DNA of 64,000 nt from Pyramidobacter sp. YE332 (lineage in GTDB: Bacteria; Synergistota; Synergistia; Synergistales; Dethiosulfovibrionaceae). A program made the position numbers and the translations under genes. The notes under the pieces are model-generated. The model had not been told where the DNA came from and did no database searches. It saw only the letters and a list, made by a program, of their open reading frames with translations. The first letter of the stretch is position 1. Each line of letters begins with the position of its first letter. The stretch spans positions 2,108,001 through 2,172,000 of the forward strand of contig NZ_CP133038.1 in the NCBI RefSeq assembly GCF_033060595.1. Direction: 5' to 3'. Shown here piece after piece: positions 35,635-43,900 of this stretch.

Positions 35635-36551
35635 TTCTTGCCGCCTTTTTCGCTTCCCGCGGCGGGAGCTCCGTTCTTCGCGGGCGTCCGCGGCGACGGT
35701 TTCAGATTCGTCAGATCCACCGAGATGCGCGGCGTTCCCTTGGCCTCGAGCCGCCCGGTATCGGGATGGTAGATCAGCGTCTCGGCGCTGATGCGGCGCC
35801 CGTCCTGCACGGCCCGGGCTTTGCCCGTCGCCGTCACGACGCTGCCGCCCACGGAGTAGACGAGTTTTTCGCATTCGATCGTCGTCTCGCTGGTTTTGCC
35901 GCTCTTGGGCTGCACGTGGATCTTGGCGCTGCCGGTCCCCGTCAGCGTGTCGGCCGCGCGGGAATAGGACAGCGCGTCGCACCAGAGGCGCGAAACCTTC
36001 TCTTCATCCTGCTGCACGACCGTGACGTTCCCCTTTCCTTCGGCGGCGCGAAGCCCTTGGGCGTCGTAATCGCCGCTCAGCGTGCGGCACGTCATGACCA
36101 TATTGCGGTCTTTATCCTCGAAATGCGTCACGTCCTCGGCGCCGAAAGTCTGCCCGCTCAGCCGCGCCACGGCCGCGCGCAGCACGCGGCTGCCGAAGGC
36201 GGCGTCCACGTTGCCATTCATCGCATAGCTGCCGCCGGAAACGGAAAAGTCGGCCGTCAGCTCGGCACACACGGCGTCGAGCTTTTCGCCGCGATAAGTG
36301 CCGAAAGCGCGCACGCTCCGCCACAGGCGCGCCTTCTGCGTTTTCGTGCTGGCTTCGCCGTAGGCGGACGTCAGCGTCACGTCCTCGCGCTTCAGCGTCA
36401 CGTGTCCCTGCACCTTGAACTCGCCGCTTTCCATATCGTAGTCCATGGCGTCGGCGGTAAGCTGCGTGGCGACGGGAGCCGCCGTCAGCGCAGCGCCTCC
36501 CGCCGCCAGCAGCAGAACGCTCAAAAGAATTTTCGCGGGAAAGTTTCTCAT
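35631..36551 (-). CDS. lptA: OstA-like LPS transport protein (LptA/LptC-like)
   Basis: A 306-residue exported protein with a signal peptide (FPAKILLSVLLLAAGGAALTAAP) and repeated OstA beta-jellyroll segments. The first is TADAMDYDMESGEFKVQGHVTLKREDVTLTSAYGEAS; a second similar unit runs from about residue 190 to 285 (TIECEKLVYSVGGSVVTATGKARAVQDGRRISAETLIYH). It should carry LPS across the periplasm. A Pro/Lys/Gly-rich tail follows. The start lies 3 bases after the aldolase stop, with no clear ribosome site, so translation is probably coupled. Confidence 0.88.
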   Translation of the reverse strand: MRNFPAKILLSVLLLAAGGAALTAAPVATQLTADAMDYDMESGEFKVQGHVTLKREDVTLTSAYGEASTKTQKARLWRSVRAFGTYRGEKLDAVCAELTADFSVSGGSYAMNGNVDAAFGSRVLRAAVARLSGQTFGAEDVTHFEDKDRNMVMTCRTLSGDYDAQGLRAAEGKGNVTVVQQDEEKVSRLWCDALSYSRAADTLTGTGSAKIHVQPKSGKTSETTIECEKLVYSVGGSVVTATGKARAVQDGRRISAETLIYHPDTGRLEAKGTPRISVDLTNLKPSPRTPAKNGAPAAGSEKGGKK

Positions 36552-36554
36552 CGC

Positions 36555-37817
36555 TTATTCGGAATAATCGCCGCCGTCGTTGCCGCCCTTCGTGGGCGCG
36601 TTGTCGGCGCGGAAATCGCTCCGGTCGGCGATGATCTTGCGCTCGGGCAGCGGGTTCCACGTGCCGCGGCGGTTGACGATCTCGATCACCCTGTCGGCCG
36701 TGCCCTCGGCGTTGAACGCCCTGATGAAGCGCTCCGCCCAGTACTCCGTCTCGTCGAGGATGCGGTCCAGATATTTGTCGGGCAGGGCGAGGATCTTGTC
36801 GCAGAAGGGCAGATTCGCCTTCTTGTAGTCGCCCGATTTGCGGCTCATGCCCTTGCCGTCGCAGTACGCCACGATCTCGTTCCACAGTTCGACGGGAATG
36901 CCGCGGTCCGCTTCCTTGACGTAGGAATCGCCCTCGATCACCGCGTTGCCCGTATCCGGCTCCATCTTGATGCCGAAGATCACATTCTGGAACAGCGTCG
37001 CCACGTTGCCCTTGACGATGCCGTACTTGCGGAACTTGGCGCACTTCTCGATGTCGGTGCCGGAGATGCCGTGCTGGGCGATGCTGACGCCGTAAGGCCG
37101 CAGCGCCGTGGCGATCTCCAGCGTGCGCTCGAGGTTGATGCCTTCGTCCTGCCCCATCGTCTTGTCGTAGGTGCCGTGCTTGCTGCCGTTGGAGATGGCG
37201 ATCAGGTCGGGGAAGATGCCCCACGAGTTGAGCCCGCCGATGAAATACGACGCTTCTTCCACCGTGGAGAATTCGCCCGGTCCCTTGATCTCGCCCACCT
37301 CGGCCTCAAGCCCGAAGTACGGCGGGATGTGCATGGCCACGTCGCGCGTGGCGCAGAGATTGTTCCAGTCGTCGAGATGCGAGGCGTCGATCGCCACCGA
37401 GGTCCAGCCCTTGGCGACGATCTCGCCCATCTGCGCGACCGCCTTCATCACGTCCTCTTTGCCCTTGATGCCGTAATGATCGACGTGCATGGCGAAGACC
37501 GCGCCGTGCCCCAGCTCCCTGGAATACTGCACGGTGGAGTCGACGAGATTGTCGAAATTGGCGCCGCAGTAATTGGTCTCCGATTTGGCGATCTCGATCA
37601 GCACGGCGGCGCTGTGTTTTTTGGCGGCGCGCAGCACGCCCTTGGCCGTAAGCGGATGGCGGGCGTTCGCCGCCAGCACGATCGCCTCGTTTTCCTTCAT
37701 GGCGTCGAAAATATCGCGGCCGCTGAACAGTCCTACGTCTTCGTTTTCCCAGCGGTTTCTCACATTGAGAGGGCGACGGTCGAGCGCTTTGCGGTAAAGT
37801 TTGTCGTTAACGTCCAT
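36555..37817 (-). CDS. Class II fructose-bisphosphate aldolase
   Basis: A 420-residue zinc-dependent aldolase, longer than the common form of about 300 residues. Metal and substrate motifs include MHVDHYGIKG (His-x-Asp-His), VAIDASHLDD, YFGLEAEVGEI, ISNGSKHGTYD and SIAQHGISGT. It splits fructose 1,6-bisphosphate, or a related ketose bisphosphate, in glycolysis and gluconeogenesis. It heads an unusual run with lptA and lptB. The start has AAGGAG upstream and a good promoter at 37892. Confidence 0.88.
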   Translation of the reverse strand: MDVNDKLYRKALDRRPLNVRNRWENEDVGLFSGRDIFDAMKENEAIVLAANARHPLTAKGVLRAAKKHSAAVLIEIAKSETNYCGANFDNLVDSTVQYSRELGHGAVFAMHVDHYGIKGKEDVMKAVAQMGEIVAKGWTSVAIDASHLDDWNNLCATRDVAMHIPPYFGLEAEVGEIKGPGEFSTVEEASYFIGGLNSWGIFPDLIAISNGSKHGTYDKTMGQDEGINLERTLEIATALRPYGVSIAQHGISGTDIEKCAKFRKYGIVKGNVATLFQNVIFGIKMEPDTGNAVIEGDSYVKEADRGIPVELWNEIVAYCDGKGMSRKSGDYKKANLPFCDKILALPDKYLDRILDETEYWAERFIRAFNAEGTADRVIEIVNRRGTWNPLPERKIIADRSDFRADNAPTKGGNDGGDYSE

Positions 37818-37891
37818 GATCGTTCATACTCCTTTTCTGAAATAGGATTTTTGAGGAGAAAATTCGTGGTTCCGCAAAAACTTTCAGCTCA

Positions 37892-37920
37892 ATTATAGAC
37901 TCTGAACGCCATAAGTTCAA
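37892..37920 (-). promoter_or_regulatory. Promoter of the aldolase-lptA-lptB operon
   Basis: On the minus strand TTGAAC (complement 37915-37920), a 17-base spacer and a perfect TATAAT (complement 37892-37897) lie 75 bases upstream of the aldolase start. Confidence 0.7.
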
Positions 37921-37987
37921 ACGTTGCGGCGCTTTTGGGGCGTTATTTTCGGACGAAACACAACCGCCTCGGGAACATCGGTAAATT

Positions 37988-38046
37988 TTCAGAGTAAATG
38001 CAACCTCGTCAAAGTAAATGCGACAGGGTTGCATTTACTTTGACAG
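37988..38046. repeat. TAAATGCAA motif cluster, left
   Basis: Contains TCAGAGTAAATGCAAC, CAAAGTAAATGCGAC and the inverted GTTGCATTTACTTTGA. A further TCAGAGTTAATGCAAT lies near 38198. These resemble the motifs on the other side of the transposase gene. The rest of 38047-38235 shows nothing recognisable. Confidence 0.6.
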
Positions 38047-38235
38047 GACAAAAGCAGCAAGCAGTCATTACGAACACATAATAACGATCAAGATTGCGCT
38101 AACGGAACAAATTCAAGGGGATGAAAAGCTGTTACGAGGAAATTGTCCGAAAAAAGTGCATACAAAAGTGATCCTCAACTGAAAGCAAAATTTTCAGTTC
38201 AGAGTTAATGCAATCAAGAAATTAAAAAGGAGCCG

Positions 38236-39528
38236 TTATTTACCGGCGAGAAGAGTCCGCTTTAAACAGATATCCTGTGGCGGAATAAGTTCGAGTCCGA
38301 GTAAATGCAATACATCCTCGCCATACAGGTTGATAAAGATCTCTGCAGGAGATTTTCCGTTAAATTTTTTCCTCCCGTATGAGTTTATATGAGACATCAT
38401 CAGGTTGATATCAGTTTGGGATAAATTGTCGAAAGTTGTTCCCTTGGGAAGGATCCTTCGAATGAGAGTATGATTATTTTCAACCTTCGTTTTTTCCTGC
38501 GGTGCTTGTGGATTGCAATAGAACATATATGATTTTCTTTCTCCGTCCGGACCTTTTTCGATAGCCGTCGGATTGGAAAACTCTGTACCGTTGTCAGCAA
38601 GAAGGACCTGAAACATGGACTTATAGCGTTTCCTGCCCAGAAGAGTGAAGAGCATTGTAAAAATCTGCTCAACAGATTGAGCAGTATTTTTATCTCTCAA
38701 AAAAGCCAGCATAAAGTTGCAGTTTCTTAAGATGACAGTCAGAAGAACTTTTCCTCCTGTGGTGCCAACGACACTGTCGATTTCGGTAATAAGCATGTCC
38801 GGATGTTTCTCCGAAAAAGAGAGAAAATCATTGTAGGTACGGCCTTCACGACATTTTTTATCCACCTTCATGTTATTTCTTTTTCCCTTTCTCTTCTTAA
38901 AACGGACAGCTCGGGGCAAGTCTATTTTCCGTGCCTCTAAAATACCCGAAAGCAGGAGCCGTCTGGCGGTACTTTCAGAACAGGGAACAGTATCTCGATT
39001 ATTACGGATAATATGATAGAGAGACTGCCCCTGTTTGATGAGAGGAGAGAAAAAAGAATCAATATCTGCAAGCTCGGCATCGGAGATATTGAAGCCTTCA
39101 CGAGCCTCATGCAAAGTTTTCTCGTAAGAGTCATTTGCAGATTTAGCAGAATAGATCCGTTTTTTTAAAGTGCAGCGGTGACGGTTGGGGCAGCCGTTAC
39201 AGACATACGGAGGAACCGAAAGCTGCGGGCAGACCTCCTCCTTAAAGTCAGGACACATCGTATTACATCTTGAGCACCGGAAACACAGTGAACGGCATTT
39301 CGGAGAGGTGTTACAAAGGGAAGTAACGGAGCAGTCATACCGGTGAAGGCAGCAGTTTACTGTCCGGCCATAACAGCCTTTGAAGACAGTCTCTGCATGT
39401 TTTCTGATCTCTCTGGAGATCGTACTCGGCGACTTCAGAACCGTTGAGGCAATACTTCTGAGAGATTCTCGCCGGTTGAGGGCGCTTTCAATGGCTTTTC
39501 TTTCAGCCAGAGTCAAATGTTTGTTCAT
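38236..39528 (-). CDS. IS30 family transposase
   Basis: A 430-residue transposase with an N-terminal helix-turn-helix (LTLAERKAIESALNRRESLRSIASTVLKSPSTISREIRKH). A Cys-rich zinc-finger segment (CFRCSRCNTMCPDFKEEVC ... CNGCPNRHRC) follows, then the DDE core: EIDSVVG, LLADNGTEF and KVENNHTLIRR, with the IS30-type DxxG/E spacing and a KSPAEIF tail. The start MNKHLTLAERK is chosen because AAAGGAG is 9 bases upstream. It looks intact. Base composition differs clearly from the host genes. Confidence 0.92.
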   Translation of the reverse strand: MNKHLTLAERKAIESALNRRESLRSIASTVLKSPSTISREIRKHAETVFKGCYGRTVNCCLHRYDCSVTSLCNTSPKCRSLCFRCSRCNTMCPDFKEEVCPQLSVPPYVCNGCPNRHRCTLKKRIYSAKSANDSYEKTLHEAREGFNISDAELADIDSFFSPLIKQGQSLYHIIRNNRDTVPCSESTARRLLLSGILEARKIDLPRAVRFKKRKGKRNNMKVDKKCREGRTYNDFLSFSEKHPDMLITEIDSVVGTTGGKVLLTVILRNCNFMLAFLRDKNTAQSVEQIFTMLFTLLGRKRYKSMFQVLLADNGTEFSNPTAIEKGPDGERKSYMFYCNPQAPQEKTKVENNHTLIRRILPKGTTFDNLSQTDINLMMSHINSYGRKKFNGKSPAEIFINLYGEDVLHLLGLELIPPQDICLKRTLLAGK

Positions 39529-39579
39529 GATGATGAACTCCTTTCCGAGATCTGTTGTCTCGTAAGAAAGGTCTTTCAT

Positions 39580-39650
39580 CAATTCAGACTAAATGCAAGC
39601 TCCTTTTAATTCAGATTTAATGCAACGGGGTACCGGATGTTGCGTTGCAT
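39580..39650. repeat. TAAATGCAA motif cluster, right
   Basis: Contains TCAGACTAAATGCAAG, TCAGATTTAATGCAAC and the inverted GTTGCATTTACCTTGA, in the same order and orientation as on the left side. Confidence 0.6.
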
Positions 39651-39703
39651 TTACCTTGAAGAATTTCACTCGGGAACATCTCGGGATTTTCTCGATCAGG
39701 GTC

Positions 39704-39731
39704 TTGCAATTTTTTTGAGGCATGCTATTAT
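39704..39731 (+). promoter_or_regulatory. tRNA operon promoter
   Basis: TTGCAA, a 16-base spacer and TATTAT preceded by TGC (extended -10) lie 46 bases upstream of the tRNA-Gln gene. Confidence 0.65.
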
Positions 39732-39777
39732 TCCCTTGCTCTGCGGAAGACGCCGAGCTCAATTTAACATGAGGCTT

Positions 39778-39851
39778 TGGGATATCGTCCAACGGCAGGA
39801 CATCTGACTCTGGATCAGAGAATTGGGGTTCGAATCCCTGTATCCCAGCCA
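39778..39851 (+). tRNA. tRNA-Gln, anticodon CTG
   Basis: Acceptor TGGGATA pairs with TATCCCA; the D-arm is GTCC/GGAC. The anticodon stem is TCTGA/TCAGA with loop CTCTGGA, giving anticodon CTG. The T-loop is TTCGAAT. The 3' CCA is encoded. Confidence 0.93.
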
Positions 39852-39861
39852 TTTTTTACGC

Positions 39862-39937
39862 GCTCTCTTCGTCCAGTGGCCCAGGACATCGGGTTCTCAG
39901 CCCGGTAACAGGGGTTCGAATCCCCTAGAGAGTGCCA
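39862..39937 (+). tRNA. tRNA-Glu, anticodon CTC
   Basis: Acceptor GCTCTCT pairs with AGAGAGT (first pair G-T); the D-arm is GTCC/GGAC. The anticodon stem is TCGGG/CCCGG with loop TTCTCAG, giving anticodon CTC. The T-loop is TTCGAATC. CCA is encoded. It lies 10 bases after tRNA-Gln in the same transcript. Confidence 0.93.
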
Positions 39938-39983
39938 TTTTTTTATTCTCGTTCGGAAAACGCAACCAGAGGACGAAAAATAT

Positions 39984-40018
39984 CGAGGCGCTTCACCTTC
40001 AACGGGTGAGGCGCCTCG
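39984..40018 (+). terminator. Terminator of the tRNA operon
   Basis: A stem CGAGGCGC...CACC with GGTG...GGCGCCTCG (one bulge) is followed by TCTTTTTC. Confidence 0.75.
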
Positions 40019-40063
40019 TCTTTTTCATGAAAGAGCCGGCGGCACACGATTTTCCGCCGCGTC

Positions 40064-40072
40064 TGCTATAAT
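40064..40072 (+). promoter_or_regulatory. Extended -10 promoter of the hydrolase gene
   Basis: TGCTATAAT with a perfect -10 lies 89 bases upstream of the hydrolase start; no good -35 is seen. Confidence 0.55.
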
Positions 40073-40160
40073 ATTTAACAGATAAAAATGAAAAACTCGT
40101 CTGTCCGCCTCGGACGGACAGCCGCATGCCGCAAGGGAACGGCCGAAAGGAGAGGAACCC

Positions 40161-41363
40161 ATGAAAAAATACGATGTCGGCGCACCGATCGTTTTCAAAA
40201 AGGGCTTTCACGAACTCAACGACGAACCGCACCTCAACTATCAGTTGAACCGCATGATCAGCTGGAGCGGCGGCGATCTGGAGGAGGTGAGACGCGTTTC
40301 GCGGCAGATCAGAGACTTCGACGACTGGAAGAAAATCCTCATGGAGCTCGGCGCCCGGGCGCTCGCCGAAGAGCGCATCGGCAATGCCATCGCCTATTAC
40401 CGGATGGCGGAATTCTACATGGACGGCGGCGATCCCGACGCCCTCGCGTGCTACAACAAAGCCCGCGAGCTGTTTTACGGATATTTTGCGGATTATTTCA
40501 CGCCAGGTTCCGGCAGCGCGCCCGTCGTCGAGCGTCTGGAAGTTCCCTACGAGGACGTTACGCTGCCGGTCATGCACACAGAACCGGAACGGAAGAAAAA
40601 AGGCGTTTTTCTCGTTCATGGCGGCAACGACTCCTATTACGAGGAATTCTTCTTCCCGATGTTGTACCTGCGCGAACGGGGTTACGAAGTCTATCTGTTC
40701 GAAGGGCCCGGCCAGGGCGCGGTGACGCGGCTGCGCGGCCTTCCCTTTACCGCCGCGTGGGAAAAGCCGGTGGCGGCGATCACGGCGCGCTTCGATCTGC
40801 GCGACGTCGCGATCGTCGGCGTTTCGCTCGGCGGCTATTTCGCGCCGCGGGCCGCCGCGTTCGACAAGCGGATCTCGCGCGTGATCGGCTGGTCGGTCTT
40901 CCCCTCGTTCTGGGACGTGTATCGGGCGACGGCCGGAAAAGCGCGCGCCCAAGCGCTCCGCTCCCTCTTGAAAGCGAATATGAAAAGCGTCGTCAACGGA
41001 CTCTTCCGCCGCAGCGTGAAGAAAGGGGACCTGCACGCGCTGGCGTTGGCAAAAATGCTGCCGCGCTACGGCGCGGCTACGCCGTTCGACCTCGGGCTGG
41101 CGCTCGCGGATTACGATCTGGCTCCCGTGGCGGAAAAAATCGATCAGGACGTGCTCATCCTCGGCGCGCAGCACGACATCATGATCCCCTACACGCTGGT
41201 CGGCAAGGAGATCGCCATGCTGAAAAACGCGCGTTCGCTCACCTTCCGCCTCTTCACCGACCGCGAAGAGGCCGGCGATCACTGCAGCTGCGGCAATACC
41301 CAACTGGCTCTGGACTCGATCTGCCGCTGGATGGACGCTCTGGACGCCAGGGACCGCGGATAA
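40161..41363 (+). CDS. Alpha/beta-hydrolase (FrsA / dihydropseudooxynicotine hydrolase-like)
   Basis: A 400-residue cytoplasmic enzyme. Residues 1-130 are helical (NYQLNRMISWSGGDLEEVRRV ... IAYYRMAEFYMDGGDPDALACYNKARELF), as in FrsA-type hydrolases. The hydrolase domain follows: oxyanion segment LVHGGNDSYYEE, nucleophile Ser in VGVSLGGYFAPR, Asp in LGAQHDIMIPY and His in EEAGDHCSCG. It probably cleaves an ester or C-C bond of a small metabolite; the substrate is unknown. It is monocistronic, and AGGAG supports the start. Confidence 0.85.
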   Translation: MKKYDVGAPIVFKKGFHELNDEPHLNYQLNRMISWSGGDLEEVRRVSRQIRDFDDWKKILMELGARALAEERIGNAIAYYRMAEFYMDGGDPDALACYNKARELFYGYFADYFTPGSGSAPVVERLEVPYEDVTLPVMHTEPERKKKGVFLVHGGNDSYYEEFFFPMLYLRERGYEVYLFEGPGQGAVTRLRGLPFTAAWEKPVAAITARFDLRDVAIVGVSLGGYFAPRAAAFDKRISRVIGWSVFPSFWDVYRATAGKARAQALRSLLKANMKSVVNGLFRRSVKKGDLHALALAKMLPRYGAATPFDLGLALADYDLAPVAEKIDQDVLILGAQHDIMIPYTLVGKEIAMLKNARSLTFRLFTDREEAGDHCSCGNTQLALDSICRWMDALDARDRG

Positions 41364-41365
41364 AA

Positions 41366-41407
41366 AACCGCAGAGCCGGCCGCCGTGCGACGGCCGGCTC
41401 TGCGGTT
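41366..41407 (+). terminator. Terminator of the hydrolase gene
   Basis: A perfect 17-bp stem (AACCGCAGAGCCGGCCG) with an 8-base loop is followed by CTGTCTTTTT. Confidence 0.85.
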
Positions 41408-41465
41408 CTGTCTTTTTAAAAGGCCTCGCCGAAATTTCCGCCGTGACGCAAAAATGCGGGGCCTG

Positions 41466-41494
41466 TTCTCAAATTTCAAAATCGAGGGTATAAT
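41466..41494 (+). promoter_or_regulatory. Promoter of the small PH-like gene
   Basis: TTCTCA, a 17-base spacer and a perfect TATAAT (41489-41494) lie 85 bases upstream of the start. Confidence 0.6.
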
Positions 41495-41579
41495 CTTGCG
41501 AAGGGTTTTCATGCCCTGAACGGAAAATGAATTTTCCTTGCTATCCAACCCAACATTACTTTTCAGGAGGGATTTCTCA

Positions 41580-41993
41580 ATGCCAGTATCGAAAGAAGTC
41601 GTCCGGGAGCAACTCCGCAAAATCGGTCCCTATCACAAGTGGTTCACCGGAAAAGAGCGCCGCGCCCTGCCCAAGATCATCGACGAGGGCGAAGTGATCG
41701 AATTCCTGACCAGCGGCTACGACGGCAAAAAGAATACCGTGCTCGTCGTGGCGACCAACCGCCGCTTCATGGTGCTCGACTCGGGCATCGTCTACGGCAG
41801 CGACGACCGCATTTTCCCCTACGGCAAGATCAACTCCATCCGCGGCGAGCGCGGCATTTTCTTCGGCAAACTCCGCATCAGCACCGCCGGCGTCTCCGGC
41901 GACGACGTGGTGATCTCCTGGGTGCGCAAGACCGACATCGCCCGCATGATCTCCACCGTGTCCAAAAACATCGCTCTGGCCAAAGGCGAGTAG
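41580..41993 (+). CDS. Small PH-domain-like (YokE-type) protein
   Basis: A 137-residue cytoplasmic protein. An N-terminal helix (VSKEVVREQLRKIG) precedes a bacterial pleckstrin-homology-like beta barrel (EGEVIEFLTSGYDGKKNTVLVVATNRRFMVLDSGIVYGSDDRIFPYGKINSIRG) and a C-terminal amphipathic helix. The ATNRRFMVLD segment is typical of the bPH/YokE group, whose function is unknown; short-lived stress or membrane-associated roles have been suggested. AGGAGGG supports the start. It is flanked by its own promoter and terminator. Confidence 0.8.
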   Translation: MPVSKEVVREQLRKIGPYHKWFTGKERRALPKIIDEGEVIEFLTSGYDGKKNTVLVVATNRRFMVLDSGIVYGSDDRIFPYGKINSIRGERGIFFGKLRISTAGVSGDDVVISWVRKTDIARMISTVSKNIALAKGE

Positions 41994-42012
41994 TTTCTTT
42001 ACAAAAAAATTG

Positions 42013-42043
42013 AACCGGCCCTGCGCAGGGGCCGGTTTTTTTG
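42013..42043 (+). terminator. Terminator between convergent genes
   Basis: Stem AACCGGCCC with GGGCCGGTT, followed by TTTTTTG; on the minus strand the other arm is followed by an A/T-rich tract (CAATTTTTTTG), so it can act in both directions. Confidence 0.85.
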
Positions 42044-42059
42044 TACCCAAACGCCCGTT

Positions 42060-42563
42060 TCAGCGGCGGCCGTACCGGGCCTTCAGCAGCGGCTTGATGC
42101 CGCCGGCTTCGAGGATCGTCAAAGCGTAATCGCCGACGGGCTCGCAGGGCAGCTCTTCGCCGCTGGTTTCGTTTTTCAGCAGCGAACGGGACAAGTCGAG
42201 CGTGAGTCGGTCGCCGTCCCTGACTTTTTTCGAAACTCCGGGGCAGGCCACGAGCGGGATGCCGAGGTTGACGCCGTTGCGGAAGAAGATGCGCGCGAAG
42301 GACTCGGCGACGACGGCGCCGACGCCCACGGCCTTGAGGGTGGCGGCGGCATGCTCGCGCGAGGAGCCGCAGCCGAAGTTCGTGCCGGCGACGATCAGGC
42401 CTCCGGGCCGGAAGCTGGCCGCAAATTCGGGATCGACGCCGGCCATGGCGTGGCGCTTCACGTCGTCGGGATCGGTCTCGGAGAGGAAGCGCCCGGGATA
42501 GATCTGGTCGGTGTCGATGTTGCTGCCGAAGACGCGGGCGCGGCCGGAAATGATTTTGTCCAT
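42060..42563 (-). CDS. LeuD-type small subunit of a hydro-lyase (aconitase swivel domain)
   Basis: A 167-residue protein with the swivelling-domain signature: GSNIDTDQIYPGRFL, GTNFGCGSSREHAAATL and FFRNGVNLGIPLVAC. With the LeuC-type subunit it forms an aconitase-superfamily dehydratase. Such pairs act on isopropylmalate, homocitrate/homoaconitate, citramalate/citraconate or methylcitrate-type substrates. No other leucine genes are nearby; the operon is with citrate lyase subunits. AGGAGG supports the start at 42563. Confidence 0.88.
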   Translation of the reverse strand: MDKIISGRARVFGSNIDTDQIYPGRFLSETDPDDVKRHAMAGVDPEFAASFRPGGLIVAGTNFGCGSSREHAAATLKAVGVGAVVAESFARIFFRNGVNLGIPLVACPGVSKKVRDGDRLTLDLSRSLLKNETSGEELPCEPVGDYALTILEAGGIKPLLKARYGRR

Positions 42564-42577
42564 GGGATGCCTCCTGA

Positions 42578-43828
42578 TCACAGGAATTCGGCGGGATCGA
42601 CGATCTCGCCGGCGACCGCCGCAGCCGCTACGGCGGCGGGAGAGCCGAGGTAGATGCGCGCCTCGGCGCTGCCCATGCGGCCGGGAAAGTTGCGGCTCGA
42701 GGAGCTGATGCAGTTTTCGCCTCCCGCGAGCATGCCCTCGTGCGTGCCGAGGCAGGCGGCGCAGCCGGGCGTGACGAACGTGGCGCCGGCTTCGACGAGC
42801 GTCTCCATGACGCCGCTTCTGACGGCTTCAAGCAGCACTTTGCGGCTGGCCGGCACGACGACGAAGCGCGCACCGCGCGGCACTTTCCGCCCCTTGACGA
42901 CGCGCGCGGCGATTTCCAGATCCTCGAAGCGGCCGCCGGTACAGGTGCCGAGGAAGGCCTGCTGGATCTTCACGCCGGCGCAGTGCGAAACGGGATGCAC
43001 GTTGTCGACGCTGTCCGGCTCGGCGATCTGCGGCTCGAGCGCGCCGACGTCGAAACGGTGCACGGCGGCATAACGGTAATCGGGATCGGTATCGTACACC
43101 GTGTAGTCGTCGATACCAAGCCGCCTCATGTGCGCGAAGGTGACTTCGTCCGGCTGGATCCACGCCGTCTTGGCGCCGATCTCGGTGGTCATGTTGCACA
43201 GCGTCAGGCGTTCGCACAGCGGCATACGGCGCACGGCCTCGCCGCAGAACTCGATCACCTTGTAGACGCCGTAATCCGCTCCCAACGCGCCGATGACGTG
43301 CAGGATCGCGTCCTTGGCGAAGATGCCTTGGCGCGGCGCGCCGTCGAGGACGATTTTGACCACTTCGGGCACGCGGAACCACAGCTGCCCGGAGATCAGG
43401 ATCGCGGCCATGTCGGTGGCGCCGACGCCGGTGCCCAACGCCCCCAGCGCGTCGTGAGTGGTGGTGTGCGAATCGGTGATCACCATCAGGCGGCCGGGGC
43501 GCGAAAAGCCCTTGTCCACGCAGATCTGGTGGCAGACGCCCTCGTTCACGTCCATGAGGTTGGCGATGTTCTGCGCGTCGCAGAACTCGCGGAACTGTTT
43601 TTGGTTGTCGGCCTGCTGGATCGACGAGGCCGGCGCGTAGTGGTCGAGGAACATCACCACGTTCTGCGGCGAATGGACTGTGACGCCGCCGATCTCGAAA
43701 AACGAGCGCACGGTCTGCAGATACAGGTCGTTGATCCCGGCCACGTCGACCGTGCAGTTGACGATCTCGCCCGCCGCGACGGACGCGCGTCCGGCGTGGG
43801 CGGCGAGGATTTTTTCCGTTGCGTGCAT
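42578..43828 (-). CDS. LeuC-type large subunit of a [4Fe-4S] hydro-lyase
   Basis: A 416-residue aconitase-superfamily protein. Cluster-ligand regions are GTCTGGRFEDLEIAARV and TPGCAACLGTHEG; other motifs include MVITDSHTTTHDALGALGTGVGATDMA and the MGSAEARIYLGSPAAVAAAAV C-terminus. The chosen start has GGGGGGAG upstream. It lies after citD-citE-citF and before the small subunit. A 2-hydroxy-tricarboxylate or citramalate-type substrate feeding the lyase fits better than leucine synthesis, but this is inference. Confidence 0.9.
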   Translation of the reverse strand: MHATEKILAAHAGRASVAAGEIVNCTVDVAGINDLYLQTVRSFFEIGGVTVHSPQNVVMFLDHYAPASSIQQADNQKQFREFCDAQNIANLMDVNEGVCHQICVDKGFSRPGRLMVITDSHTTTHDALGALGTGVGATDMAAILISGQLWFRVPEVVKIVLDGAPRQGIFAKDAILHVIGALGADYGVYKVIEFCGEAVRRMPLCERLTLCNMTTEIGAKTAWIQPDEVTFAHMRRLGIDDYTVYDTDPDYRYAAVHRFDVGALEPQIAEPDSVDNVHPVSHCAGVKIQQAFLGTCTGGRFEDLEIAARVVKGRKVPRGARFVVVPASRKVLLEAVRSGVMETLVEAGATFVTPGCAACLGTHEGMLAGGENCISSSSRNFPGRMGSAEARIYLGSPAAVAAAAVAGEIVDPAEFL

Positions 43829-43900
43829 TGCAGCATCTCCCCCCTGCGATGTCTGTGACAATGCGGGCCGTCCCGGTCAAAAGGATCGCCCCGCGCGAAA

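Larger units (their letters stand above)
37985..39660 (-). mobile_element. IS30-type element with repeat-rich ends (limits approximate)
   Basis: An IS30 family transposase gene is bordered on both sides by clusters of TAAATGCAA / TTGCATTTA motifs. Inner imperfect inverted repeats (ATTAAAAAGGAGC near 38220 and GCTCCTTTTAAT near 39600) may be the true ends. The region is visibly AT-richer than its surroundings, which indicates recent transfer. It lies next to two tRNA genes. No clear target duplication was found. Confidence 0.6.

Noticed and set aside
36650-36668. GGTTCCACGTGCC inside the aldolase gene as a fifth parS
   Set aside because: Only the left arm matches; the right arm lacks GAACA and it lies in coding sequence, unlike the four perfect sites.
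37985-39660. CRISPR array from the repeated TAAATGCAA motifs
   Set aside because: The motifs are short, irregularly spaced, partly inverted and sit at the edges of an IS30 transposase gene; no cas gene or regular spacers.
42060-43828. Leucine biosynthesis genes leuC and leuD
   Set aside because: The fold and motifs fit, but no leuA or leuB is present and the operon partners are citrate lyase subunits, so the leucine assignment is not made.
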